Below are positions 1-12,144 of a DNA stretch of 64,000 bases, one piece after another (within the stretch, counting starts at the first letter, position 1; every line of letters starts with the position of its first letter). The position numbers and the translations under genes are program-made. This DNA comes from Pholis gunnellus (taxonomy: Eukaryota; Chordata; Actinopteri; Perciformes; Pholidae). Under the pieces are notes generated by a model. It had not been told where the DNA came from and did no database searches. It was given only the letters and a program-made list of their open reading frames with translations. The stretch spans positions 20,182,128-20,246,127 of the forward strand of contig OU342820.1 in the NCBI GenBank assembly GCA_910591455.2, written 5' to 3'.

Positions 1-392
1 AATTGCTGTTGCAAATTGTCCTCATGGTGGTGCTTTCTAGTGAGACCAAAGATCTATTACATACATTGATGAGCACAGACGATGATGCCCTTCATAAAGA
101 AATGTAGGCGGCTGTGCTGGTGGGGATGTGTTGCTTCAAGTATCGATGAGATGAAATAAGATCTAGAAAGTTCAGTTTGAGTAACCGATCAGAAGAAGTT
201 GAAATACACTCACAAGATTTTACTACTCGGCCGCCGTTTTTATTTTTCCTTTGCAATGTTTGGGGGATAAACAGTAGAAATACAGTGTTTGCATCGTAAA
301 ATAATCTACCAGGTATGTGCACTTTTGTCTACGTACTTGGTGACTTTTGCATTCTGGCAAAAGTTGCCAGACAACCTTTCTTTGTTGTTTTT

Positions 393-845
393 TTACCCAT
401 TGGTTTGTGCACGGTCGCCATGTTGTTTTTGTTTTTTTAACCAATGAACGGAGGTGACCATATCTGGACTGAGGAGGAGTGACGTAGAGACTCCGTATAC
501 GTCTCTGGTAGAGACCTGTCAATCACTGTGTAGCCCCGCCCCTAAAGCATCCCCTGCTTTATGGTCTGTTTGACTCTAAATGGACCATCATTTACTAAAT
601 GAACATCATGCTGTATTGAAGAAGACTTGAAACTAGAGATTGAGACCATAAACTCATGTTTACAATGTTTACTGAGGTAATAAATCAAGAGAGAAGTAGA
701 GTCATTTTCTCATAGACTTCTATACAACCAGAGGAGTCGCCCCCTGGTGGACACTAGAGAGAATGCAGCTTTAGGACACTTATGCATCAGCTTCACTCGG
801 CAGAACCGGAGGTTGCCTACTGGCGCCAACGCAGCACTCCCATTG
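393..845 (-). repeat. Dispersed repeat family A, copy 1 (carries CTCF-like motif)
   Basis: In reverse complement this matches 14919-15365 along its length with scattered substitutions, and matches 63845-64000 over the latter's visible part. Shared landmarks include a block with GTCCACCAGGGGGCGACTCC, a run ending in TTTATTACCTCAGTAAAC, and CAGTGATTGACAGGTC. No open frame or tRNA-like head is evident, so it looks like a non-autonomous element. The outer ends are approximate. Confidence 0.8.
737..750 (-). promoter_or_regulatory. CTCF-like motif in repeat family A, copy 1
   Basis: The minus strand reads CCACCAGGGGGCGA, fitting 13 of 14 positions of the CTCF core. The same motif is at 14975-14988 (+) and 63897-63910 (+) in the other copies. 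Confidence 0.45.
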
Positions 846-1294
846 AAATGAATGGGTGGGTGGGTCGCATTGTTTTCACTCACAGCTGCTGTCGGTCTGA
901 ACGCGGCCATATAGGCCTCACTTCCTGTTTGTTTACATGGTGTTTTTTGTAAAATGTAATTTAGATAAATTAAAAAGAATAAAAGAAAATCATTAAAATT
1001 CTAAATAGTGGAAAGTGATTATGCAAAAAGGACAATCGGCACAATGAGCCAAAGACACTGAGGGGGAAAAGTTAAAAAGAATTCACATGCAAAAAAAAAT
1101 ACCTCAAGCTGACCCATGTGTGTACTTGTACTTGAAATTGCACAACACTCAATACCTGACTTTCAGTGGAGAATTGAATCCTGTGAACTGTGATCTCTCC
1201 AAGACTTTAGTTTAGTGACAAATGAAATAAAACGTTTCTCCAGCTTCTCCTGAAGAATCCCTGAACTCGAGGAGCACCGTCACGTCTGTTGTTT

Positions 1295-1323
1295 TGTGTG
1301 TGTGTGTATATATATATATATAT
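1295..1323. repeat. (TG)n-(TA)n microsatellite
   Basis: Compound TG then TA dinucleotide run, followed within 25 bases by a second short TA run (1331-1345). Confidence 0.9.
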
Positions 1324-1500
1324 CAGTACGTGTATATATATATAGTATACTGATAAACTCGCCTACCTGTATGCCTCAATACAAAGTCAGCCCTCAAGAG
1401 TAATCACTGACTACTTTGTTCTGTTTTTTTGGTTTTAATGACTTTGTTTGGATGCAGAGACTCTGTCTGTGAAAACCTTTATGGAGGAGTGGAAGGAACG

Positions 1501-1501
<1 letters not shown>

Positions 1502-1569
<68 letters not shown>
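1502..1569. repeat. (AC)34 microsatellite
   Basis: Perfect 68-base AC run. Confidence 0.97.
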
Positions 1570-1570
<1 letters not shown>

Positions 1571-2161
1571 AGGCTTCTGTGCCTCCAGCTCTGCAACCTG
1601 TGGGGGGAATAAACAAGCTAAATGTGCTGATTATAGTTCTTGTTAAAAGCCACAGATATTCATGAGTGTTCTCTACCAGCTGATGATAATAGACTTGATG
1701 TAAAGGGTCCATTAGAGTAATATATTAACAGTGCACAATAACACAGAGGCCAACTTTATTACTCCTCGACACAGGCAGCACAGACCAGATAGATTCACTG
1801 CTTCTGTTCTGACCTTTCACAATAAAAGCCCGAGGCATCCTGATGGTCCTCTGCCTGTGTGAAACCTTTTTGGGACCTTTTTATTGATAACGTATCGCAA
1901 CTTTGCATCACTGCTTAGCTTTAAATTCACATTTTCCTTCTGGTTTATTTGTCACGCCATATTTTAGTAAAGTGAAATACTTATTCCACATAAAAATCAG
2001 TCTCTAATCGGACTAAGAATGACTTAAAAAAAACAAAACGTATTGAGAATAAGGCAGGCAACAAAGTGACTCGCAGGAATGTAAATGTGCCATCCGTGTC
2101 ATAGTAGTCAGAAGCAGCGATACTTTAATTTAATTAAGCTCACAGCAGGAGTGATTATTGT

Positions 2162-2164
<3 letters not shown>

Positions 2165-2198
<34 letters not shown>
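2165..2198. repeat. (TG)17 microsatellite
   Basis: Perfect TG run. Confidence 0.97.
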
Positions 2199-2200
<2 letters not shown>

Positions 2201-3027
2201 CTTGGGTCGCAGAGGAATAGGAACATAGCGCTAGAACAAACTAGCAAATTGCACACACACACACCTCTCAAAGTGGCAGAGTCAACAGAACAGCACCGCT
2301 TCATGTCTGTGTGTGTTCAGCTTGACGATGCGGCCTCAATTAGCACGAGGTGTGAACCCGCGCACGGAGGGAGATAAAGCGCGTGAAAGGTGCTGCGTGA
2401 TTGTGCCGCTGAATGGATGAAAGCTCTCAGAATCATAGAGTGCTTTATGTTGTGTGTGTGTGTGTCTACCTGAGCCTCTTCTCTGTGCCGCCGCTGAAGG
2501 TTTTCCTGCCAACAGCAGAAGTCTGCTTTTTCTCACTGAATGAGAAATCAGCAGGGAACGCTGCAATGACCTGTAGATTCATTTAAAAAACGCATATTTA
2601 AAAGTCTCAGAGAACCAGACCCCGCTAGAAAACAGGTTCATTAGCCAAAGAGAACTGTGTTTGGTTAACTGAAGAATACAGAAACAACACCTCCAATTAC
2701 GCAGGCGTCTGCCTCTGTTTAAGGAGGAATATTTCACTATCAAAACGTTCCTGTGGTAAAACAGTAGGAAGGGATTAGAAGAAACCAAAACAACTCAGCG
2801 TTAACTGAGCCTGGCAAATCCTGGTGACACTTAATGAGAACCATATTTAGACTTTTAGAAAGGAAACCTATTCCAGCGGGCGAAATATGCGCTTTTATTT
2901 TGAAAAATCCCTGCAGAGTGAGTTCAACTGCTTTATTTTTACAAATTGTCAAAAAAAGGAAAAGAAGTGATTCAATCTTTATTTCTGCTTTAAGATTCAG
3001 TCTCATGTATCTGGTGCTTGTTTTAAG

Positions 3028-3158
<131 letters not shown>

Positions 3159-4817
3159 GTTTACATGTGAATGCACTGGATTGATCTGTCACGTGCTTTT
3201 TTTGGGGGGGGGGGGGCGATGGTTTATGATCGGTGCTGGTCAGATGAAAAATAGAGGGGTGACATTTTCCAGACTTTTCGCCATCACTTACCGGTGAAAC
3301 TAAATGAGTCGCTGGAGCGCGTGTGTGAATTAGCTCATTGAAAAAATAAAACAGAAGATGCATTTATCTCGGATGGTTTATGGCTGATGCAGCAGCTGGC
3401 TAACTTCTTCCATTAAATTAATTTTTTCAAAGAATGATTCCCTGAGCGCGAGCTTAGACAGGTTTTTTTGCAAAATGACTTTCCATGGCCGCTGCTTAGT
3501 GAGCGTGTTTATTTGGGAGCTCATTTGGCTTTGGCCTCGTGGAGAGGCAGAGATGTTGTCCCTCATGAGTTAAAACATATACGCAGTAAAACACGCTGCA
3601 AAAAAAATGCACTTAACAGGTCATTTCATGTCATAGTCGAGCTGTAAATTGTGTCTGTCCAAAGAAAACCGCCAAAGTCCTGCTAATTGGGTGATATGAT
3701 CTAGCTTGGTTTATGTGCGTGTTGTTTCAACATCTTTAATAAAGACAACCGAGCGGATTTCTCAACTTTCAGGAAAGAAAATTACACTTAAATCAAGAAA
3801 TTAGTGAAGCGATTAAAATGTCGCCTAAACAGCAGTCTCACGCTGCCTGACAGCATCACGTGTTCTGTTTCAGCTCTTTATTGGAGCTTTAATATTATTT
3901 TACTAAGTGAAACCTTCATAAACCAAGAATGGCACTGTTTCATCAAACAGACATATTCTACACGTCTCTGTGACTCATTTTATGCACAATACAAAAATCC
4001 AACCCGACATATTTGGTCTCGTTGTAAGCTTTTGGATCTCCACTAGAATTTAAGATCAAGTTCAGTGGTTCTTGAGAAACTTTAGGCAGCAGAGCTCGAG
4101 TTAGAAATGACCGACCCACGGTCTGAATGCTGCTTATTAATAATATAACATGCAAGAGTAAATGAAGTTATTGAGGAAAGATATTTCTGCTTTATTTAGA
4201 AAATAAAAGTCTGAACGGACATGAACCTCTTTGAGCAAATGCTTAAGTTTAAAAACATTTAAAATGGTATATATGCATCACAGTGATGCTCTATTTAGAG
4301 AGATATAAATATTAGTAAAGCACAGATGTTGTTCCTTACTTGCCAGCTGTGGCGGAAGATCAACATCTGAAGTGGTGAAAGAAATATTCAGCAGTCAAAT
4401 AAGTTTAGTGTAACACCATAGTGTAAAGTATCATTACTCTTTCTGGGAGGAAGCTTTGGTTGCTTTGTACTGAAGCTCCAGCAGAAGGATTCCCCAGATG
4501 AACGACCATCATTCCTACTGTGAGGCTCATTTAAGGACGTCTGGAAAACCGACAGGGGGCGACTCCTCTCGCTGGACCCCCCCCCCCCCCCCCCCCCTCA
4601 GTGCGGTGGAAGAAGGAGGTATTGGGGATCTCCTCCTAGACAACAAACCCACATTCAAAGAGAGGCACGCGAATTACGTCACGCTCCGTGTGGAGGATAT
4701 AACGGAGGTCGCGGGTCGCGCTCAGCGCTTCAGAGGAGACATTAAGGGGGGGAGCATCATGCCGAGCCTGCGCGCACGGAGCCCGAGGAGAGATCTGAGT
4801 TTGTCACGCAGTTCGTC

Positions 4818-4825
4818 ATAAATAC
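4818..4825 (+). promoter_or_regulatory. Possible TATA-like element of the noggin promoter
   Basis: CATAAATA lies about 190 bases before the noggin start codon, in a GC- and CpG-rich stretch (4.63-5.01 kb). If used, it would give a 5' UTR of roughly 160 bases. This is based on motif and position only; many developmental promoters have no TATA box. Confidence 0.3.
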
Positions 4826-5010
4826 ATAGTTTCCCACCGATGCTGCTGCGGGTGAACTTTTTTATTTGTGAGACGGATTTTCATCATGGGAAACTGAATT
4901 TGAAAGGAGACGCAGGTTTTGGATACGGCTCACGCGTAATTGCGCACAAGAAAGTGTCCGTTTAGCAGCTCCCCCGCGCGCACCGATCTCTCCGCCTGGA
5001 CCGCCTGGAC

Positions 5011-5679
5011 ATGGATCAGACCCAGCAGTGTGTGGCCATGTATCTGCTGGTGCTCTCCCTCGGACTCCTCACGGAGATGGGGGTCTGTCAGCACTACTAC
5101 CTTCTCCGCCCCATCCCGAGTGACAGTCTGCCGCTGGTGGAATTAAAGGAGGACCCAGACCCCGTCTTCGACCCCAGGGAGCGGGACCTGAACGAGACGG
5201 AGCTGAAGAGCGTCTTGGGGGACTTTGACAGCCGCTATTTGTCCGTTTTGCCGCCCGTGGAGGACAGGTACACCGGGAACGACGAACTCGATGACTTTGA
5301 GGTGCAGAAGCCCGGTGGAGTACTGCCGAAAGAAATCCGAGCGGTGGACTTCGACGTCCAGTTCGGCAAGAAGCACAAGCCCAGTAAGAAACTGAAGAGG
5401 CGGCTTCAGCAGTGGCTGTGGGCGTACTCGTTCTGCCCGGTCCTGTACACGTGGACCGACTTGGGGAACAGGTTCTGGCCGCGGTTCGTGCGCGTGGGCA
5501 GCTGCCTCAGCAAGAGGTCGTGTTCGGTTCCGGAGGGGATGGTGTGTAAACCCGCGAACTCGACCCACCTGACGATACTGAGATGGAGATGCGTGCAGAG
5601 GAAAGGGGGACTCAAATGCGCCTGGATACCGGTGCAGTACCCGATCATCACAGACTGCAAATGCTCCTGTTCAAGTTAA
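5011..5679 (+). CDS. nog: Noggin, secreted BMP antagonist (teleost nog1/nog3 type)
   Basis: Single-exon gene of 222 aa. Noggin is a secreted cystine-knot dimer that binds BMP ligands and blocks their receptor contacts. Residues 1-26 form a signal peptide ending just before Gln27-His-Tyr-Tyr. The N-terminal BMP-binding clip follows (RPIPSDSLP, residues 33-41, then DPDPVFDP) and keeps the N-glycosylation site NET at 61-63. A basic heparin-binding patch lies at 120-131 (KKHKPSKKLKRR). The C-terminal domain, about 140-220, has nine cysteines (142, 165, 171, 179, 194, 203, 216, 218, 220) in the family spacing, with the hallmark CSVPEGMVCKP and a CKCSC end. Human noggin is 232 aa; the shorter length reflects loss of its Gly/Ala-rich linker. 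The start is the only Met that precedes the whole signal peptide in frame and sits in a GACATGG context. Synteny and sequence favour a nog1/nog3 copy over nog2, but the exact paralogue is not certain. It is convergent with cbx2, 19.9 kb away. Confidence 0.97.
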   Translation: MDQTQQCVAMYLLVLSLGLLTEMGVCQHYYLLRPIPSDSLPLVELKEDPDPVFDPRERDLNETELKSVLGDFDSRYLSVLPPVEDRYTGNDELDDFEVQKPGGVLPKEIRAVDFDVQFGKKHKPSKKLKRRLQQWLWAYSFCPVLYTWTDLGNRFWPRFVRVGSCLSKRSCSVPEGMVCKPANSTHLTILRWRCVQRKGGLKCAWIPVQYPIITDCKCSCSS

Positions 5680-6075
5680 AAAAGAAAAGAAAAAAAGACT
5701 CTGAATAATAAATTATAAGCTCATTCATTTTGTGATTCTTTTTTTTTTTTTTTCACGTGCACTACCGAGTGTAGGAATGTATTTTCTGTATATGCGGTGC
5801 CATGCAGTTCTATATAGCTCCCTGTACAAAGTCAGTATTATTTGTAACCAGAGCCTACTTTATTTGTGGAGAGTATTGGTTATATATTTTGTATTTATGG
5901 AGATATGGCGCATAGAGCCACCTAAGGACTTGCTGTTTTTTCCATATTTGGAGTAAAGCAGATCGACCTCAAGAGTTAAAACGTGGATTATTGATACTTG
6001 TTTTATCCTGTAAATTAAGGAAATGTGCTATTTATTCTTTATATTCGTACAATAAAACAACACTGAAATGACTTT
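5680..6075 (+). other. Noggin 3' UTR (inferred) with AU-rich elements
   Basis: The AT-rich stretch after the noggin stop contains a canonical AATAAA at 5707-5712 and another at 6051-6056. The second is the likelier main cleavage signal, giving a UTR of about 390 bases. Several ATTTA pentamers (for example near 5893 and 6030) are typical of unstable developmental-regulator mRNAs. A T-run sits at 5739-5753. The end is inferred, not demonstrated. Confidence 0.6.
6051..6056 (+). terminator. Noggin polyadenylation signal AATAAA
   Basis: Canonical hexamer 372 bases past the stop codon, followed by a T-rich downstream region. An earlier AATAAA at 5707-5712 is an alternative proximal site. Confidence 0.55.
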
Positions 6076-7089
6076 TAAATGCTTTTCTCTTCCTTCTCTC
6101 CATCACTTCTACCTGGTTGGGTAACTTTAAGTCAGTGTTCACAATGTGAAGTCCTCCAGTTAACACCGCTGAACGCATGAAACACTTTAAACAATCGTGC
6201 ATATCCTGCACCATGGTGTCTTCTTTTACCCAATATGATAAAGTCCATGAGCTAATGCTGGTATTTACAGACACAAAGGAGGATCTGGCGATGAACTGTT
6301 GGTAACTGTAGATATGTCTGATGGATATTGGTTATATTACACAATGTCAATGTTTGATTTGCAGCATGTGGTCAATAGTTCTCTCCCGGCCTCCAGTTAA
6401 AACCAACACGATCTTATCTCTCTGAAAGTGTCGGCCGTACGTCAGAGCCCCGGTTCATGCTGATAAAGGAAGCAGCAGAGATTCACTGATTGAAGGAATC
6501 AGCAGCTGCTAACAGCTCTCATTCTTTTCATGAGCTCAGCCTCCTCCTCCCCATTTGCAGCCCAGCAGGAGGTGAGCTGAGGAGAGGAGCTGGGTTTCTA
6601 CTCCGCTGGGAGAGGTGGAGGCTGATGCTCCACGAGCCTCTCCTACCGAGTCTCTGCACCCCCCCAAATATGAATCAGTTAGAAAAACAACGTTTAAAGC
6701 TTCTTATTGAACTGGGGGTCTGTGCTGTGGGGAAAAACGGAAGATACAAACTCAAAATCCAAAAATAAAGACTCTACTGATGAAAGGATCAACAAGTGAT
6801 GCATTGAAATGGAACAATGAGCATTTAGCTGCAAAGATGGAAACAATCACAATCCGCTTTATTGCAAATCCATGCATGGACAATAAACAAATATATCACC
6901 ATAAAAATACTATTTAAAGTATGCACAGTGTCACTGAACATAGAAAGAGATAAACTAGAAAATATATTCAAAAATACATATTCTATAGGATGTCCAAATG
7001 TTAACAGTATTCAGAATAACAGAATATGCAATAGTCCAAAAAGATGTGATATGATATAAGATATAAAAATGAAGTGTACACGACACTTC

Positions 7090-7600
7090 AGATATAAATA
7101 GTGTACTTGTTATTACTTTTTAATATAACACTTATAGTTGCTAATTACTTTAATATTTAAGATACAAAACATCAACTCATAAAAGTGTTCTAGATTAAAA
7201 TCAGCGGCGGAAGAAATTTCATGAAAATGACAAAATCTCCTGAATGTAAGTTCAAGTAAAAGTACACAAGTACTATCTGCAAAATATCCTGAAAGGATCA
7301 AAAGTTGCGTTTCCCCTGTTCGTGATGTGATATTAATGGAAATGTATAATGTGACATGAATGTGTGAGCATCATGTTAATAGTTGTAGCTGGTGGAGGTG
7401 ATAACTGCGTCATATACTGTCGGGTAGTTGAACATATAGCGGTGCTTCATCTTTTATGAACTGATCATAAGTTTTTGCTAAAAAATACCAAAGTTCTCCT
7501 AAATGTAGCGGAGTAATGTATAAAGTAGCAGAACATGGACTTAAGTAGAAGTATTGTGTTCTTATTGTAATAAATAATAAGAATGTTCTTTGATAAAATG
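7090..7600. repeat. Diverged AGTAAAAGTAC-type interspersed repeat
   Basis: Contains TTCAAGTAAAAGTACACAAG, CTACATGTAG-like and ACTTAAGTAGAAGTATTGTG blocks typical of a common fish repeat. Related short pieces lie at 22020-22130 (CTAAAAGTACCACAAGTAAA) and 41315-41390. Confidence 0.5.
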
Positions 7601-8095
7601 TAACAGTACATGTCTGTTCTACATTTTTGCTATTAATACTTAATCACTTTAAGAATTTGAAATGTGTTTTTGTGAAGTGATGGATCTGAAAACATCGTTT
7701 AAACATCTGTGTGATCATTGATTGCTCGACATTTGGCCGGCGGGAACCTTCCTCTCGTTTTACTGCCACCACACAGCATAACCATTTCTACTGACGATGC
7801 CAGTTAATCTGCTAAACTCGTGCATCAAGTCACTTATAAATGTAGAGAAAAGTAAAGCAAACGGCACCTTTATTTAACAGCTGCACCATCGCATCAAAAG
7901 GAAATATCGTACACGTCTTGTGCGTTATTTTTTATTAGCAATTACCCATAATTCAAACTGACATTTTTGGAAAAGTAAAGTACTGCGGGTTTGAACAGAG
8001 TTTTTAAAGATGGAGCCGCTGGTGTGGGGTCATGAGGGATTTAGTCAGTAAAACAATAAATGAGTTTCTCTAATCGTCACAGTTTTGCAGAGCTG

Positions 8096-8098
<3 letters not shown>

Positions 8099-8131
<33 letters not shown>
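8099..8131. repeat. (CT)n microsatellite
   Basis: Perfect CT run of about 32 bases. Confidence 0.95.
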
Positions 8132-8133
<2 letters not shown>

Positions 8134-8365
8134 CTCCTCCCTCTGTTCCTCCCCTGCCTCAGCGGGGTAGACTGTGGGGCACCAGAGAGCCTGTGTTTTG
8201 TTTCACTTGTGTTTAGTCCGTAATGATGCTCCTCAGCCTCAGAGCCAGCTCCGCACGTATATACGCATGCGGCGGACAAATCCCCCGTACTTGTCACCGG
8301 ATAGCAACGTAAGGGCGAAGATCTCCAGCATGCAGCTTACACAAACACAATAAATAGCTCCTTTG

Positions 8366-8366
<1 letters not shown>

Positions 8367-8409
<43 letters not shown>
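8367..8409. repeat. (TG)21 microsatellite
   Basis: Perfect TG run. Confidence 0.95.
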
Positions 8410-8410
<1 letters not shown>

Positions 8411-11073
8411 GGACCCCTCTGCATTTGACAGTGATCCTCTTTGTCTTCTCCGTGATACCGTTTGTCCCGTTGCATAAAGCTGGTGATGGTCGGGCTTCAC
8501 AGTTGACAAGCTCCGTGGATGTCCACCTATTTCAGGTTTTAAGCGTCACAGTCGGGGGCGTTAAAGGATTAAAGGCCAGTCAGTCAGCAGCTGCCCCGTA
8601 AAAATACACATCTTATAACTTCTGCTGTATGTTCTACTTTAGTAAAAGGTGTGTTTCTATCTCCTCGTGTACTCGGCTCTCTGTCGATATCTGCTCTGTG
8701 CTTCTTATGCTTCTCATCACTCGTAAGAAACACAAGTTATTTTCCTCTCCGACTTTCTATCCACCTCTTTGCTGCTGTAAGCGTGTGCAAAGTGCCCGAC
8801 GGCGGCCGGGTGATTTGTGGTCGGAGTAACACGTGTTGACAGAGCGCTCGGTGGCCGCTAACACCAGCTGCAGACGAGGAGGATGCAGAGGCCGCTTAAT
8901 GCCCTTCGTCACTTCTGAGCCTCGGCTCTCCGACGGACGGCCTCGGCTGTCCGCAGATCCCCCCCGTCGGTCTGAGATGCCCGGTTAGCCAACCGGTGAT
9001 CCTTTAACTTAATGATCTGTTTGGGTCTGGGCTCCTATCATTGCCCCCCCCCCCCCCCTCAACCTAATCAACTTCCTTTCCTTTTTTCTTCCACCGAGAT
9101 ATTCTGAAGCCAAAAACCTTGTTGCTGATTAAATTCTCCTACAGGGTTCAGATATTTTCCTGATCAAAGCAAACTTCTCCTTGTTAGTTTTTGCCAACAA
9201 TATCAAACATAAGTCAGTTTGTTTTTTTTCATTGCAGATGATACAATTTGTTTGAATAACTTTGGCTCGTTAACAGGCCGACGGTATATAGAGCCTTTTA
9301 GGGGAGCCTTCGTTAAGGAAACCGTTTGAGAGTCAGACCGGTGAGCGATGTTTATTCCATGGAAAGGACAAAGAGGATTTGTTGTTCCAAAAAAAAAAAG
9401 TCTTTCCAAACATCGTGCTGAGCATAAAAAGCTTCATTCAGACTTTCTAAAGATACCACGTCCGGCTTAATTAGTGGGAAATGTGTGTTCAGTCAACATC
9501 AAACTAGTCCAGACGTGACACACTTTCCTCACGATGAAAGACATTAAAACTTTTTCCAGACCTAAAATTAAGGAAATAAACTCCATTAATAAACTCATAA
9601 TAACCGTCATTGTATTGATTTATGTATTTGTCTTAAAAGTTCAAAGTACACAACAACTGCTGCTGAGGAAAATGTTTTTAATTCTCCTGATTTCATCTCA
9701 TTAACCTGTATTGATGAAGCCAGCAGGATTATATTTAGTCGATTGGTTGAAGCTTTTCTTTAGTGGACGGATTTTTAAACATTATTAGAATATTCTGGCT
9801 TCAAATTTAGCACCCTAAAAACGGTCTATTCTGTTCCTGCATCGATATAAAATAAATATGAACCGAGATATTGGCCGAGCATGTTGGACTTCGTGACTCC
9901 TGGCAATAAAAGCTTTTTTTATTCAGTTTTAAATCTGGTGAACTGAGATCCTTTCTGACCTGTTTTAACGTCCATATTCATTATTAGCATGTCAGTGAAG
10001 ACAAATTCTGCTTTAATGACCGGAGTGATTTGTCTGCGTGCATCTGTCAGTAGCAGCAAATATATAAAGTAGCTGCCGTCCAGATGTCCGGCTCGTGAAG
10101 AAACGTCCCTGAATGAATGCAGGTGTTCGCTCCCGGAGGAACAGCTGTTTCTGTCCATCACACGGCTCAGAGATGAACCAATCCAATCTTTTTAGTTTAT
10201 CGTCAAATAGAAAGGTTTGATGCTCGTGCTCCTGGGTGTTCTGGTGCTAATAGCAGCCGGCAACAGCTTTGATCGTAAAACGGAGTCACTGATGGAGGCA
10301 GCAAATCTAACTTTTAGATCCCGATCACGTTGTTTCTTCATTGATGATCCATATTAACAGATACACTTATGAACAGATACAGAATACTTTGTTGTTTAGG
10401 ACTACAGGCTATTTTTTTATTATTCTTTTTTGCAACCTTCCCAAAAATCATTTCAACCGCTCTGAAGTCAGTAAACCATCAAAAAAAGCTAAATGTTTTA
10501 CTTTATGTTCTCTAATATCTATTTATGTCTCCTTCAAACAACTGGATTCATTCAAGTTTCTCAACAAAACTACATTTTACGAGATCACACGTGAACTCAT
10601 CATGATAACGTTATAATTTACCTTCATTTTCACTGAGCAGAGCCTGAAGGCATCATACTAATCCTAACTGAACAGATACAAACTCAGGCCTGAAGACATC
10701 CTTGATAGTAAAACGAACCTCCTTAGAGAATATGAAAATGTCCTTTTGGGTTTTCATTTCAGTACCTTTCAATCTATTTCATACTGTTTTTTTAGTAGTC
10801 ATTCTGTGCTTCATTCAACCAGTGTTCTATCTGCAGTTGTTTTTTTTAAAATAAAAGTATGAATGTAATTTGTTAAATGAAGTTCCAGAAATCAGCGAGC
10901 ACTGAATACGAGAAGCGTTTATCGCAGTTTGTTGGTGTGCAGTCCTTCTCTGAAAGGCAGACACGTCCTGTCAAAAGTTTTATTTGTTTGGTAAAGGATG
11001 CTGTTTGGCATGCGGCCCAGCTCATTGTGCTCTCCCACACATCGGATAATTGGAGGGCTTTTGAAATATCCTC

Positions 11074-11074
<1 letters not shown>

Positions 11075-11110
<36 letters not shown>
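11075..11110. repeat. (CTG)12 trinucleotide repeat
   Basis: Twelve perfect CTG units. They lie in an open frame that has no recognisable protein, so this is treated as non-coding. Confidence 0.95.
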
Positions 11111-11113
<3 letters not shown>

Positions 11114-12119
11114 ACGATGTTCAAACCGAGATGCGTGGCAAGGTTGATGTTGATGTTTCCAGCGTTTCTTTTTTGTCCGCTGTAAATTTCACCGAGCTGG
11201 GTTTGATGACTTGTGTGGGGAGTGATCCTGCTGTTTGATGTCCAGAGCTCGTTAATCCAAACCTCATCTGGTATGCAAGGTCAGACCCTACTTTGATGTG
11301 CACGGGGGCCAAGCGCTGCCAAGTCTAGAGAGGCGAGAGGGCACTGTTTCGTTTACCAAAAGATCAGGAACTGCAGCAACCCTGACACATTTTGGCTTTC
11401 GTCCACCGACTACTGTGAGGATGAGGTCTGGTTTGTTAGAAAGGGGGCCTCTTTGGAAAAGCGCACACATGAACATTTTTTCCCTAAGAGGGCCGAATCA
11501 CGTACAAATCGTTTCCCAAACACACGGGGTAATCGGAGGAATGTGTGGAACTTGTGTGTTTTCCTCAGGGAGCCACCAACAGAAAGCCCCGCGATAACAC
11601 CGAATAAATAACCACAATATTAGCACGCTGCTTCCATTTGTTCTCACCAAAGAAGTGTCTTTAAAAACAACTCTTACTTCAGCCGTCCCCCGACCCATAT
11701 TACAACAAAACAAACCGCTCAATGGTTTATTCATTCAAGAGTTTTGTCTCATAAGCTCCATTGATTTGCGACGGCTGAAAAACCCTTTTTTTCTTTTTCT
11801 TCATCTTTGGTCCAAGTTCCTTGGAAACGAGAGAGGAATGAGTAGAAACAGTGTGTTTGTTATGTAAAATAAAGCAACAACGAGCCCCCCACTCTGCACC
11901 CAGCGCAGGAATTCACTGCAATTAACTCTTGAGCGTCACATGTAAATATGGGGGTTCGGGGCTCGCTCACAGGGGATCCTTCGCCTTTGTTCTCGCGGGG
12001 CTTTGGCCGCCCGCCACACTGCCTCAGTTGGCGGCACCTATAGCTATAATTTTCTCACAATGGCTGGCGTGTGAGCCGTCCATCATTCCTCTCCCGTGTC
12101 TCCTTGTTTTTCCCGAGCA

Positions 12120-12144
12120 CCCCCCCCCCCCCCCCCCCCCCCCC
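12120..12144. repeat. C25 homopolymer
   Basis: Pure C run, G-quadruplex/i-motif prone. Confidence 0.95.

Noticed and set aside
10877..11185. Frame with a leucine run from (CTG)12
   Set aside because: The residues around the run resemble nothing known. A repeat in non-coding DNA explains it.
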